Shown in pieces: positions 17,331-26,058 of a stretch of 64,000 bases of DNA. This DNA is from XN24 sp047921455 (GTDB lineage: Bacteria > Pseudomonadota > Gammaproteobacteria > Steroidobacterales > XN24): NCBI GenBank assembly GCA_047921455.1, contig JBLRWC010000010.1, forward strand, positions 1 to 64,000. The letters are read 5' to 3'. Both the position numbers and the translations under genes were made by a program. The notes under the pieces are model-generated. The model worked only from the letters and a program-made list of their open reading frames with translations. It searched no databases and had not been told where the DNA came from. Within the stretch, counting starts at the first letter, position 1. The number at the start of each line of letters is the position of its first letter.

Positions 17331-18110
17331 ATGCATCAAAACAGGAGATGGCGCCCCGGCGCGTACGCTACCCTGGTTCTGCTGGCGGTCCTGCCGCTCG
17401 GCCAGGCCGCTGCGCAGGAACGCACCCTGAACACTGCGTTGTCGGAGCAGAAATCCAGCGTCCAGGATGCTGCCCGCTCCCAGGCGCGAGTCGCTCAGCT
17501 GGCCGACGAAACCACCGAACTGCTCGGCGAGTACCGCGTCGTCATCCAGCGGCTGGACCGGGTCCGGATTTATAACCAGAATCTCGAGACCCTGGTCCAG
17601 GACCAGGAGCGCGAAAAGGAAGACATTCAGCAGCAGCTGACGTCGTTCCAGGAAGTTCAGCAGGACATCATCCCGCTGATGTTCGAGATGATCGACGACC
17701 TCGAACAGCTGATAGAGCTCGACATGCCGTTCCAGCTCAGGGAACGGCGCGACCGGGTCGACATGCTGCGCGAAATCATGGGCCAGTCGGACGTGACGGT
17801 CTCCGAGAAATACCGCCAGATCATGAATGCCTACCAGATCGAGGCCGACTTCGGCCGTACGACCGAGGCGTATGACGGCCAGCTCGGCGATCGCAAGGTG
17901 GACTTCTTGCGGGTCGGCCGGATCCTGCTGGCTTACCAGACGCCGGACCGCGCCGAGACCGGCTTCTGGAACAAGAATACCCGCGAGTGGGAAGTCGCCA
18001 ATGGCTTCCGCAATGACGTGGTGGAAGGACTGCGGATCGCCCGCCAGCAGGCGGCGCCGAACCTGCTCCGCCTGCCGCTCCCCGCCCCTGAGACGGAGCA
18101 GGTTCGATGA
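17331..18110 (+). CDS. DUF3450 family periplasmic protein of TonB2-type system
   Basis: A 259-aa protein with a signal peptide (hydrophobic LVLLAVLPLGQAAAQ, residues 15-29), a long coiled coil (about 38-110) and a C-terminal region ending VDFLRVGRILLAYQTPD...GFWN, the DUF3450 hallmark. DUF3450 genes typically precede ttpC-exbB-exbD-tonB clusters in marine gammaproteobacteria, as here. The role is probably as a periplasmic partner of the energised inner-membrane complex; no enzyme motif is visible. The ATG at 17331 has GAGG upstream. Its end overlaps the next ATG (ATGA), suggesting coupling. Confidence 0.88.
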   Translation: MHQNRRWRPGAYATLVLLAVLPLGQAAAQERTLNTALSEQKSSVQDAARSQARVAQLADETTELLGEYRVVIQRLDRVRIYNQNLETLVQDQEREKEDIQQQLTSFQEVQQDIIPLMFEMIDDLEQLIELDMPFQLRERRDRVDMLREIMGQSDVTVSEKYRQIMNAYQIEADFGRTTEAYDGQLGDRKVDFLRVGRILLAYQTPDRAETGFWNKNTREWEVANGFRNDVVEGLRIARQQAAPNLLRLPLPAPETEQVR

Positions 18111-19450
18111 AGAAGATGCTACTTGCCTTGGCCGCAATGTCGGTCGCATTCGGGGCGCCCGCGGCGCTTGCGGTCGACTCGCTCGACCAGCTGCTGCAGA
18201 AAGTGCGCGAATCCCGGACCCAACTCAGCGCGGAGAACCGGGCGCGCGAACAGCGCTTCCTGCAGAACCGCAACGAGCAACGGGCGCTGTTGCAGCAGGC
18301 CCGCCAGGAGCTGGCGGCCGCGGAGCAGCGCAGTAACACGCTGACCAACCAGTTCAACGCGAACGAACTGGCACTGGCCGAACTCAACGAAACCCTGCGC
18401 CTGCAGCTGGGTAATTTCGGCGAGCTGTTCGGCGTCGTCCGGCAGGTATCCGGCGACACGGTCGGCATGATTCGCTCGTCCCTGGTGACGGCCCAGGACC
18501 CGGGTCGAGAAGACCTCGCGGAGCGCCTGGCGCAGGTCCGCGGCGTGCCCTCGATGGAAGACCTCAATGCCTTGCGCGCCCTGCTCACCGAGGAAATGGT
18601 GCGCAGCAGCAAGGTGGCGCGCTTCGATGCGACGGTCACCAAGCCGGACGGTACCTCGGCGCAGGAAAACGTGGTCAGGATCGGCGTGTTCAACCTGATT
18701 TCGGCGAACGGCTTCCTCAACTACCTGCCCGAGACGCAGACCATCCTGGAGCTGGCGCGCCAGCCGCAGGCCCGCTTTGTCTCGATGGCAACGGATCTCT
18801 ACGAAGCCAGCCCCAATACGACCGTTGCGGCTGCTGTCGACCCGGGCCGCGGTTCGCTGCTCGCGCTGCTCATCCAGGAGCCGAGCATTGGCGAGCGCAT
18901 CGACCAGGGCGGCCTGGTCGGTTACGTGATCATTTCGCTCGGCATCATCGGCCTGCTGATCGCGCTGGTGCGCTGGCTCTATCTCGGCGCCGTGGGGGCG
19001 CGGATCCGGGGCCAGCTGAAGAGCGATGAAACCAAAGAAAACAATCCGCTCGGCCGCATCCTGAAGGTGTATGACGACAACCATGATGCGGATACCGAGA
19101 CGCTCGAGTTGAAGCTCGACGAGGCCATCCTCAAGGAAGTGCCCAAGCTGGAAACCTGGCAGGGCGCCATCAAGGTGATCGCCGCGGTCGCGCCGTTGCT
19201 CGGGCTGCTGGGTACCGTGACCGGCATGATCGCGACCTTCCAGGCGATCACCCTGTTCGGCACCGGCGACCCGAAGCTGATGGCCGGCGGCATTTCCCAG
19301 GCGCTGGTCACGACGGTGCTCGGCTTGTCGGTCGCGATTCCGCTGGTGCTGTTGCATAGCGTGGTCGCCAGCCGCAGCAAGGCCCTGATCGAGGTGCTGG
19401 AAGGCCAGAGCGCCGGCATCGTCGCCCGGCAGTCGGAAGCGGGCAGATGA
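18107..19450 (+). CDS. TtpC-type MotA/TolQ/ExbB proton channel protein with periplasmic domain
   Basis: A 447-aa protein with a signal peptide (MKKMLLALAAMSVAFGAPA), a periplasmic coiled-coil domain (about 25-250), a transmembrane segment near 266-288 and a C-terminal ExbB/TolQ proton-channel domain. TM2 is VIAAVAPLLGLLGTVTGMIA and TM3 is GGISQALVTTVLGLSVAIPL. In TM3 the position of the E. coli ExbB essential Glu is Gln. This architecture matches TtpC, a TonB2-complex component known from Vibrio. It overlaps the genes on both sides by 4 bp. Confidence 0.88.
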   Translation: MKKMLLALAAMSVAFGAPAALAVDSLDQLLQKVRESRTQLSAENRAREQRFLQNRNEQRALLQQARQELAAAEQRSNTLTNQFNANELALAELNETLRLQLGNFGELFGVVRQVSGDTVGMIRSSLVTAQDPGREDLAERLAQVRGVPSMEDLNALRALLTEEMVRSSKVARFDATVTKPDGTSAQENVVRIGVFNLISANGFLNYLPETQTILELARQPQARFVSMATDLYEASPNTTVAAAVDPGRGSLLALLIQEPSIGERIDQGGLVGYVIISLGIIGLLIALVRWLYLGAVGARIRGQLKSDETKENNPLGRILKVYDDNHDADTETLELKLDEAILKEVPKLETWQGAIKVIAAVAPLLGLLGTVTGMIATFQAITLFGTGDPKLMAGGISQALVTTVLGLSVAIPLVLLHSVVASRSKALIEVLEGQSAGIVARQSEAGR

Positions 19451-19971
19451 ACCCGTTCCTTGAAGCATTCGTATCGATCCGCGACTTTTTTGAAGCGGGC
19501 GGGGATGTGCTGTACGGCATCCTCTTCGTGACGGTGCTCATGTGGACTTTCATCGTCGAGCGTATCTGGTTTTTCTATTTTGTCCTGCCCAAGCGCATTG
19601 CGGAAACCAAGGAAGCGTGGGAGGCGCGCAGCGACACGACGTCGTGGCATGCCAACCAGATCCGTGCCGGCCTGGTGTCCCAGGTCAACCTGGAGAGCCG
19701 GCGCTTCTTGTTGCTGATCAAGACGTTGATGGCCGTGTTGCCGCTGCTGGGCTTGCTCGGCACGGTCACCGGGATGATCACGGTGTTCGACGTCATGGCG
19801 TTCGCGGGCACCGGTAACGCCCGCCTGATGGCGGCCGGCGTCTCGAAAGCGACGATTCCGACGATGTCGGGGCTGGTCGCGGCATTGTCCGGGTTGTATT
19901 TCGCGGCCTGGCTGGAAAAGAAGGCGCGGGTCAACGTCGAGCGGGTCGAAGGCCTGCTGGTCCGTCACTGA
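19447..19971 (+). CDS. exbB: ExbB/TolQ-family proton channel subunit
   Basis: A 174-aa inner-membrane protein with three transmembrane segments, roughly residues 14-36, 93-115 and 130-155. Core motifs are LPLLGLLGTVTGMITVFDVMA and GVSKATIPTMSGLVAALSGLYF, the latter typical of TonB2-system ExbB proteins. With ExbD it should form the proton-driven motor that energises TonB. Its ATG overlaps the ttpC-like stop (ATGA). Confidence 0.93.
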   Translation: MNPFLEAFVSIRDFFEAGGDVLYGILFVTVLMWTFIVERIWFFYFVLPKRIAETKEAWEARSDTTSWHANQIRAGLVSQVNLESRRFLLLIKTLMAVLPLLGLLGTVTGMITVFDVMAFAGTGNARLMAAGVSKATIPTMSGLVAALSGLYFAAWLEKKARVNVERVEGLLVRH

Positions 19972-19984
19972 GGATTGCACTGGC

Positions 19985-20392
19985 ATGAGACGCAGGATCG
20001 CCCGGAGCGAAGACGAAGCCGAAATCAACATCACGCCGATGTTGGACATCGTCTTCATCATGCTGATTTTCTTTATTGTCACGACCTCCTTTGTGAAGGA
20101 AATCGGCCTCGACCTGAACCGGCCCTCCAATGAGCCCCAGGAAGAGCGCGAGATCTCCGAGGTCATCGCCATCCGGATCGAGGCGAGCGGTATCATCGAG
20201 GTGAGCGGGCGGCCGGTGGATATCCGCGCGGTGCGCGCCAATGTCGAGGGTGAACTGGCGACCAAGGGCCAAGCGACGCCGGTGGTGGTGATCGCGGCTC
20301 GCGCCTCGGATTCGGGGCTGATGGTGCGCGTCATCGACCAGGCGAGGATGGCCGGCGCTGCCCAGGTATCCATTGCCGCCATGGCGCGCTGA
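19985..20392 (+). CDS. exbD: ExbD/TolR-family protein, copy 1
   Basis: A 135-aa protein with one N-terminal transmembrane helix (about residues 18-37) containing INITPMLDIVFIMLIFFIV. The proton-carrying Asp is present (D21). A periplasmic TolR-like domain follows, ending VSIAAMAR. It pairs with ExbB. The N-terminal coding segment is nearly identical at the nucleotide level to that of the next gene, indicating tandem duplication. Confidence 0.93.
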   Translation: MRRRIARSEDEAEINITPMLDIVFIMLIFFIVTTSFVKEIGLDLNRPSNEPQEEREISEVIAIRIEASGIIEVSGRPVDIRAVRANVEGELATKGQATPVVVIAARASDSGLMVRVIDQARMAGAAQVSIAAMAR

Positions 20393-20438
20393 CTGGTACC
20401 CGGCGAAACTTTTGGCACTGAGCGGGACTCCTAATTAA

Positions 20439-20849
20439 ATGGCAAGAAGGCACGCGACGCGCGAAGAAGAGACCGAAATCAACATCACGCCGATGTTGGA
20501 TATCGTCTTCATCATGCTGATTTTCTTCATCGTCACGACCTCCTTTATCCGGGAGACGGGTATCGATCCGCAGCGCCCGGACGCGGTCACCGCGGCCCGG
20601 CAGGACCGTGGCAACATCCTGATCGGCGTCTCGGCGACGGGCCAGATCTGGATGGACAAGCGGCAGGTCGAGCTGGACGCGGTCCGGCGCATGGTCGAAC
20701 AGGCGCGCAACGAAAGCCCGGAGAGCACCGTGGTGATCATTGCCGACGAGCGCTCCGAGACCGGCATCCTGATCGACCTGATGGACCAGGTCCGACTGGG
20801 CGGCATCCTCAATATCTCTGTGGCGGCTGAGCCGTCGGGAGGCGGCTGA
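20439..20849 (+). CDS. ExbD/TolR-family protein, copy 2
   Basis: A second ExbD of 136 aa, 46 bp after the first. It has the same INITPMLDIVFIMLIFFIV helix with Asp at D21, but the periplasmic domain has diverged (VELDAVRRMVEQARNE and a SGGG tail). Having two ExbD genes suggests an ExbD heterodimer in the motor. The TGA overlaps the tonB ATG. Confidence 0.93.
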   Translation: MARRHATREEETEINITPMLDIVFIMLIFFIVTTSFIRETGIDPQRPDAVTAARQDRGNILIGVSATGQIWMDKRQVELDAVRRMVEQARNESPESTVVIIADERSETGILIDLMDQVRLGGILNISVAAEPSGGG

Positions 20850-21472
20850 TGCGATTTCTCGTGGCGATCGTCGCCGGTACGGTCATGGCGCTGCTGCTGT
20901 TTTTGCTGATGCATGCGCTCGTGGGTGGCCGGGACGGCTTCCAGCGGCCGGACGAGACCGGCAGGATCATTGATTTCATCCGCGTGCGGGCCGAGGAGAT
21001 CGTGCAGACACGGGAACGCCGGGTGCCGCAGCCGCCGCCGCCGCCCGATGAGCCGCCGCCGCCGCCGAAGCTCCAGACCCAGGCGCCCCAGCAGGTAGTG
21101 AAACAGACGCTTGATATCGAGACGCCTGATATCTCGGTGGGTTTCACGGGTGGGCCGGTCGTTGCGGCTGCATGGCAGACCGGCGACGTCAGCGGTGACG
21201 GTGACATCATTCCGATTGTGCGCATCGAGCCAACCTATCCGCGTGACGCGCTGCTGCGCGGTATCGAAGGCTGGGTGCACGTACGCTTCACCATTCTCCC
21301 CGACGGTTCGGTCGCGAACCCCGTCGTGCTGGAGTCCGAACCCCGCCGGGTGTTTGACCGCGAGGCCACGCGGGCCATCTTGCGCTGGAAATTCCGGCCG
21401 CGCATCGTGGACGGGCAGGCCGTCTCGCGCGAAGCGGAACAGGTGATCGAGTTCAACTTGGATCAGAACTGA
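20849..21472 (+). CDS. tonB: TonB family energy transducer
   Basis: A 207-aa TonB2-like protein. It has an N-terminal transmembrane anchor (FLVAIVAGTVMALLLFLLMHA), a short proline-rich linker (PPPPPDEPPPPPKLQTQ, about residues 62-78) and a C-terminal TonB domain (about 120-205) with RIEPTYPRDALLRGIEGWVH and the closing EAEQVIEFNLDQN. The linker is shorter than in E. coli TonB, as in Vibrio TonB2. It should transmit the proton-motive force to outer-membrane TonB-dependent receptors, none of which is encoded in the window. Confidence 0.93.
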   Translation: MRFLVAIVAGTVMALLLFLLMHALVGGRDGFQRPDETGRIIDFIRVRAEEIVQTRERRVPQPPPPPDEPPPPPKLQTQAPQQVVKQTLDIETPDISVGFTGGPVVAAAWQTGDVSGDGDIIPIVRIEPTYPRDALLRGIEGWVHVRFTILPDGSVANPVVLESEPRRVFDREATRAILRWKFRPRIVDGQAVSREAEQVIEFNLDQN

Positions 21473-22767
21473 TGGCGAGACCTATGAGCAACCGATACAG
21501 CCTTGTCGTCGCTGGCCTGCTGGCGGCGACGCTGTTGCTTGGCGCCGCCCGGCCGGTGGCCGCTCAAGCGGAGCCCCAGCCTGAGGCGGAGCGCCGGGAG
21601 CCGGGCGTGATGATGGGCGAACGGGCGTTCCGCCGGTTCGACAACCTCACCGAGCTCTACACCGAAGGCAAGTACCAGGAAGCGCTGACGGCCGTGCAAA
21701 ATTATCTGGCCGGCACGAATCTGAACGCTTACGAGCGCGCCATGGGTGAGCAGATTTACGGCTTTACGCTGATCGCACTCGACCGGGTCGACGAGGCCGT
21801 GCCGCGCTTCGAACGGGCCATCGAGCTCGACGCGCTGTCCAACCGCGCCCATTTCGACATGATGAAGTCGCTGGCCCAGCTGTACGCCTCGCGCGAGCAA
21901 TGGCAGAAGTCCATCGACATGATGACCGAATACCTGCGGTATCAGCCGGAGCCGACGCCGGCAGACAGCATCATGATGGGCCAGAACTATGCCCAGATGG
22001 AGCGCTATCGCGAGGCTTTGCCCTGGATCCGCCGGGCTATCCAAAATGCGGAAGACGGCAAGCCGCCGGAAAGCTGGTTGCAGCTGGAACTGGCGATCCA
22101 TTTCGAGCTGAGGGATTATCGTGCGGGCCTGCGCGTGCTCAATACGCTCGTGGCGCGCTGGCCTGAACGTTTGCGCTACTGGGAGACCATGGCGGGCGCA
22201 CACCAGGAACTCAACGAGGATGTCGAGGCCCTGGCAGCCCTCATGACCGCGTACAACGCCGGCCTGATCCGCGAGCAGCCCAAGATCCTTAGCCTGGCGC
22301 GCACCAGCATGTACGTCGAGTTGCCGTTCCAGGCCGGCCAGATCCTGTCGCAGGCCATCGACCAGGGCATTGTCGAGGCGAATGAATCGAACTTGCGGCT
22401 GCTGCTGCAGGCGTGGACTTCGGCGCGCGAATACGACCGCGCCGGCCGGGTTATCGACCGGCTGGCGCCCATGACCGGCGAGGGCGACCTGTTCATGCAA
22501 AAGGCCCGCCTGATGATGGAACAGAACGAGTGGCAGCAAACCATCGATGCTGCCCGGCAGGCGCTGGAACTCGGCAATGTCGGCAACCCCGGCGGCGCCT
22601 GGCTGATGATCGGTATTGCCGCCATGGAGCTGGAAGACCTGCGGGAATCCCGCCGCGCTTTCCAGCAGGCGCAGGAATACGATGCGAACACCCGCCGCCA
22701 GGCGCGCGAGTGGCAGCGCTTCGTCGACGAGCGCATCCAGGTTGCCGAATTGCGCCGCGGGCGCTAA
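21472..22767 (+). CDS. TPR repeat protein of the TonB2-type operon
   Basis: A 431-aa protein, or 427 aa if the ATG at 21484 is used. It has a signal peptide (VVAGLLAATLLLGAARPVAAQ) and many tetratricopeptide-like repeats, for example NAYERAMGEQIYGFTLIAL and AWLMIGIAAMELEDLRES. The start overlaps the tonB stop (TGATG). A TPR protein commonly closes these clusters and is thought to help TonB2 function in vibrios. The exact role here is unknown. Confidence 0.87.
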   Translation: MARPMSNRYSLVVAGLLAATLLLGAARPVAAQAEPQPEAERREPGVMMGERAFRRFDNLTELYTEGKYQEALTAVQNYLAGTNLNAYERAMGEQIYGFTLIALDRVDEAVPRFERAIELDALSNRAHFDMMKSLAQLYASREQWQKSIDMMTEYLRYQPEPTPADSIMMGQNYAQMERYREALPWIRRAIQNAEDGKPPESWLQLELAIHFELRDYRAGLRVLNTLVARWPERLRYWETMAGAHQELNEDVEALAALMTAYNAGLIREQPKILSLARTSMYVELPFQAGQILSQAIDQGIVEANESNLRLLLQAWTSAREYDRAGRVIDRLAPMTGEGDLFMQKARLMMEQNEWQQTIDAARQALELGNVGNPGGAWLMIGIAAMELEDLRESRRAFQQAQEYDANTRRQAREWQRFVDERIQVAELRRGR

Positions 22768-23078
22768 CGCCGCCAACCAGCCGTTCCCTACGTCTGCCGA
22801 GCCGCCNNNNNNNNNNNNNNNNNNNNNNNNNNNNNNNNNNNNNNNNNNNNNNNNNNNNNNNNNNNNNNNNNNNNNNNNNNNNNNNNNNNNNNNNNNNNNN
22901 NNNNNNCTGCCGAGCCGCCGCGGCGTGGTGGCTCGAATTGTGTGATCTGCGTCACTTTATGTTAATTACCGCCGGATATGTGACGCTGGTCGCATCCCCG
23001 GTCGGAGCCGCGACCCAGAATATCCGCTGGTATGGGCGTCCCGGCGCCCCGAGGATGGCGGCGATCAAAGTGGACGCG
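22768..23078. other. Gap region: 100 N plus xerD upstream DNA
   Basis: Positions 22807-22906 are exactly 100 N, a conventional scaffold-gap placeholder. The 13 bases before the Ns (22794-22806) are repeated directly after them (22907-22919), so the two contigs may simply overlap and little or no DNA may be missing. After the gap comes an intergenic stretch with a CRP-like palindrome at 22941-22956. No gene is visible outside the Ns. Confidence 0.85.
22941..22956. promoter_or_regulatory. CRP/FNR-family operator upstream of xerD
   Basis: TGTGA-N6-TCACT matches the CRP consensus TGTGA-N6-TCACA in nine of ten core positions. It lies about 115-140 bp before the likely xerD starts. No clear -10 box at the spacing expected for activation was found, so its target and sign are uncertain. 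In xanthomonads the homologous regulator is Clp. Confidence 0.5.
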
Positions 23079-24029
23079 ATGACAGCAGATGCGGAAAGTG
23101 AACGGCTGAACGGTGCGCAGAGCGGCGGTGGCTGTCTCGACGCTTCGGCGCAGGCCGTCGACCGTTTCCTCGATGCCGCCTGGATGGAGCGCGGGCTCTC
23201 CAGGAATACCCTGTCCGCCTATCGCACGGACCTGCTGGCGCTGGCGCGCTGGATGGCGGCGAGCGGGCGGCTGATCACGGCGGCGGAGCGGGGCGATGTG
23301 CAGGCTTTCATGGCGGAACGGGTGACGGCGGGCGCCCGCCCCAGGTCGTCGGCGCGGCAGTTGTCGAGCTTCCGCCGGTTTTTCCGCTGGTGGGCGCAGG
23401 CGCATCGGGACGCGGAAGATCCGACGGCGCAGATCTCGATGCCGAAGATCGGTCGGCCTTTGCCCAAGTCGCTCACCGAGGAGGAGGTCGAGGCGTTGCT
23501 CGATGCGCCCGAGACCGACGAGCCGCTGGGGCATCGCGACCGGACCATGCTCGAGGTGTTGTATGCCACCGGCCTGCGCGTCACCGAGCTGGTCAACCTT
23601 CGTCTCGGCCAGGTCAATCTCAACCAGGGAGTCATCCGGGTGACCGGCAAGGGTGGCCGGGAGCGACTGATCCCGCTCGGCGAGGAGTCGCTCGAGTGGC
23701 TGCAACAATTCATCGCCGGACCACGCGACGAAATCCTGCTCGAGAAACAGACAGAATACGTGTTCCCGACCCGGCGCGGCGACCACATGACGCGGCAGGC
23801 CTTCTGGCACATTATCAAGCGGTATACCCAGCGGGCCGACATCCAGCAGGCCCTGTCTCCGCACACCCTGCGGCACGCTTTTGCCACGCACCTGCTGAAC
23901 CACGGCGCCGATCTGCGCGTGGTGCAAATGCTGCTCGGCCACAGTGATCTCTCGACGACGCAAATCTATACCCACGTGGCCCGCGAGCGGCTGCGCGATT
24001 TGCACGCGCGCCACCATCCGCGGGGCTGA
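23079..24029 (+). CDS. xerD: Tyrosine recombinase XerD
   Basis: A site-specific recombinase that, with XerC, resolves chromosome dimers at dif. The ATG at 23079 gives 316 aa; an in-frame ATG at 23055 would add eight residues. The N-terminal SAM-like domain has VDRFLDAAWMERGLSRNTLSAY. The catalytic residues are present: Arg in YATGLRVTELVNLRLG, Lys in VTGKGGRERLIPLG, His and Arg in SPHTLRHAFATHLLNHG, His in MLLGHSDLS and the nucleophile Tyr in TTQIYTHV. No phage or integron genes are adjacent, and dsbC-like next door matches the common xerD-dsbC order. Confidence 0.93.
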   Translation: MTADAESERLNGAQSGGGCLDASAQAVDRFLDAAWMERGLSRNTLSAYRTDLLALARWMAASGRLITAAERGDVQAFMAERVTAGARPRSSARQLSSFRRFFRWWAQAHRDAEDPTAQISMPKIGRPLPKSLTEEEVEALLDAPETDEPLGHRDRTMLEVLYATGLRVTELVNLRLGQVNLNQGVIRVTGKGGRERLIPLGEESLEWLQQFIAGPRDEILLEKQTEYVFPTRRGDHMTRQAFWHIIKRYTQRADIQQALSPHTLRHAFATHLLNHGADLRVVQMLLGHSDLSTTQIYTHVARERLRDLHARHHPRG

Positions 24030-24157
24030 ACGCCGTGCGGGACGGCGGGCGGCCATCCGCGCTAGAATTGCGGCGGCGCGCGCCGCCGGCTGAACCTTTC
24101 GGCCGCGGCGGCGGTCCGAGAACTATCGCTGAACCACTGCCGATCCCAGGAGCCAAG

Positions 24158-24877
24158 ATGATTCCAATGTTTGCTGCCGCAACGCTGGTCGCGTTGTATC
24201 CCGCCGCCGCGGCTGCCGATGCGTCCGTCGAGGAATCGCTGGCAGCCAAGGTGCCCGGCGTCGAGGCCGAGAACATCCGTGCAACCCCGGTGCCCGGCCT
24301 CTGGGAAGTGGCGGTCGGCGCCCAGGTTGTTTACCTGAGCGAGGACGGGCGCTACATGGTGCGCGGTGAGTTGATCGACCTGATGACCGGCGAGAATATT
24401 ACCGACGCGCGCCAGTCGGCCTTGCAGGGAGCGCTCGTGGATCGCTTCGCCAAGGACCTGGACGAGCGCCGGATGGTGGTCTTCAAGGCGGATGAACCGC
24501 GCCACGTCATCACCGTGTTTACCGATATCGATTGCGGGTATTGCCGCAAGCTGCATCGCGAAATCGAGGAATACACCAGCCGGGGCATCACGGTGCGCTA
24601 CCTGTTCTACCCGTTGGCGGGCCCGGGGTCGGACAGCTGGGCCAAGGCCGACGCCGTCTGGTGCTCGGCCGATCGCAACGATGCCATGACGCGCGCCAAG
24701 CTGGGCGAACCGGTGCAAGCCACGCAGCCTTGCGCGAACACGCCCGCGGCGGAACACTACCGGATCGGCGGTCAGCTGGGTGTGCGCGGCACGCCCATGA
24801 TCATGACCGACACCGGTGAAATACTGCGCGGTTACGTAGCGGGCGAGCAGCTGGCCGCCTGGCTGGACGAGCGCTAA
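24158..24877 (+). CDS. dsbC: DsbC-like thiol:disulfide interchange protein
   Basis: A periplasmic disulfide isomerase of 239 aa. A signal peptide (MIPMFAAATLVALYPAAAAA) is followed by the N-terminal dimerisation domain, and a thioredoxin-fold domain has the active site DIDCGYCRKLH and the cis-Pro loop VRGTPMIM. Cys residues in VWCSADRN and QPCANT match the second disulfide of DsbC. The start has an AGGAG ribosome-binding site. Its TAA overlaps the TAG of the convergent ferredoxin gene. Confidence 0.92.
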   Translation: MIPMFAAATLVALYPAAAAADASVEESLAAKVPGVEAENIRATPVPGLWEVAVGAQVVYLSEDGRYMVRGELIDLMTGENITDARQSALQGALVDRFAKDLDERRMVVFKADEPRHVITVFTDIDCGYCRKLHREIEEYTSRGITVRYLFYPLAGPGSDSWAKADAVWCSADRNDAMTRAKLGEPVQATQPCANTPAAEHYRIGGQLGVRGTPMIMTDTGEILRGYVAGEQLAAWLDER

Positions 24878-25197
24878 CGCTCGAGGTGCTGCAGCTTGTC
24901 CGGCTTGCCGTCCCACTCTTCGGCGTCGGCAGGCGGTTCGCCTTTTTCGGTGATCACCGGCCACTGCTCCGAGAGTTCCTTGTTGAGTTCCAGGAAATGG
25001 GCCTGTGCGGACGGCAGGTCTTCCTCGGAGAAAATCGCCTCGGCGGGGCATTCAGGTTCGCACAGCGTGCAGTCGATGCATTCCTCCGGGTCGATGACGA
25101 GGAAGTTCGGGCCTTCGTGGAAACAATCCACCGGGCACACCTCGACACAGTCCATGTACTTGCACTTGATGCAGTTCTCGGTGACTACAAAAGTCAT
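24874..25197 (-). CDS. fdxA: 7Fe-8S ferredoxin
   Basis: A 107-aa ferredoxin with a 3Fe-4S plus a 4Fe-4S cluster, an electron carrier. The N-terminus MTFVVTENCIKCKYMDCVEV is typical. Cys ligands are in CIKCKYMDCVEVCPVDCF and CIDCTLCEPECPAEAI. A C-terminal extension (SEEDLPSAQAHFLELNKELS) matches the Azotobacter FdI/FdxA type. It converges on dsbC with overlapping stop codons. Confidence 0.95.
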   Translation of the reverse strand: MTFVVTENCIKCKYMDCVEVCPVDCFHEGPNFLVIDPEECIDCTLCEPECPAEAIFSEEDLPSAQAHFLELNKELSEQWPVITEKGEPPADAEEWDGKPDKLQHLER

Positions 25198-25283
25198 GGC
25201 GAGGGGATCTCCGCAGTCGTTCTGGCTGGCGCCCAGGCAGGCGCCGGAAGGTTGCTATTGTGCCACAGGCGGTCCAAGGGATT

Positions 25284-25826
25284 TCAAGCCGGGCGGTCGC
25301 GGTCCAGCGTCGTGGTGTGCAATCGCCTGAGTCCCGCGGCACGATCCTCGAGGAATTTCTCCAGCGCGAAGCGCACCGACAAAAAGGCGATTTCGTCCCA
25401 GGGAATATCCCCTGGCGCGAATAACTCTGCCTCCAGGGTCTCGTCGCCGGCGCCGAACTGGCCGTCGAGCAGGGTGGCCCGGAACATGATGTGGACCTGG
25501 CGCGCATGCACCACGTCCACCACGGCGAACAGGTCATGCATTTCGACTTTCGCCATGGCTTCTTCCATGGTCTCGCGCGCCGCACCCTCGGCCAGTGTCT
25601 CGCCGATTTCCATGAACCCGGCCGGGATGGTCCAGTAGCCACGGCGCGGTTCGATGGCCCGCCGGCAGAGCAGGATTTTGCCGTCGGCTTCCGGTACGCA
25701 GCCGACCACGACCAGCGGATTGACGTAATGGACTTTGCCGCAGGCCGTGCAGATGTCTCGGGGAACGTTGTCCCCACTTGGGACACGCCGCTCGACCGGC
25801 GCGCCGCATTCGCTACAGAAGTTCAT
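25284..25826 (-). CDS. Nudix hydrolase with N-terminal zinc ribbon
   Basis: A 180-aa protein. The N-terminal zinc ribbon has CSECG and CTACG (residues 4-8 and 28-32), and the Nudix box lies in GFMEIGETLAEGAARETMEE (about residues 70-89). The usual Gly at the end of the box is replaced (EEAMA rather than EExG). The zinc-ribbon Nudix architecture occurs in NADH pyrophosphatase-like and ADP-ribose pyrophosphatase-like enzymes, and the substrate is not determined. The ATG at 25826 was chosen because the zinc ribbon starts there; the open frame upstream runs into the tRNA gene. Confidence 0.88.
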   Translation of the reverse strand: MNFCSECGAPVERRVPSGDNVPRDICTACGKVHYVNPLVVVGCVPEADGKILLCRRAIEPRRGYWTIPAGFMEIGETLAEGAARETMEEAMAKVEMHDLFAVVDVVHARQVHIMFRATLLDGQFGAGDETLEAELFAPGDIPWDEIAFLSVRFALEKFLEDRAAGLRRLHTTTLDRDRPA

Positions 25827-25847
25827 GCAAACCTTTCTCAGGAGGGC

Positions 25848-25934
25848 TGGTGCCCGGGGCGAGAGTCGAACTCGCACGATGTCACCATCGGCGGATTTTG
25901 AGTCCGCTGCGTCTACCAGTTCCGCCACCCGGGC
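25848..25934 (-). tRNA. tRNA-Leu (anticodon CAA)
   Basis: An 87-nt class II tRNA including encoded CCA. The acceptor stem GCCCGGG/CCCGGGC is perfect, the D-arm region reads TGGCGGAACTGGTAGACGC, and the anticodon stem GCGGA/TCCGC encloses loop CTCAAAA giving anticodon CAA (reads UUG). There is a long variable arm and the T-arm contains GTTCGACTC. The long variable arm and the discriminator A fit leucine. Confidence 0.97.
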
Positions 25935-26058
25935 TCTGACAAGGTCGGTCGACCGACCCGCAGCGGCGAAGCTTATCATTGCTTGGCGGCGGTGGGCAGT
26001 GCGACCTGCAAGTGCTGTGGCGCATCTTTAGAGAGAGTGACGAATTCCGGGAGGGCGA

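Noticed and set aside
22413..24029. 538-codon frame running through the N gap into xerD
   Set aside because: The frame only exists because N codons contain no stops. XerD similarity starts around 23079-23160.
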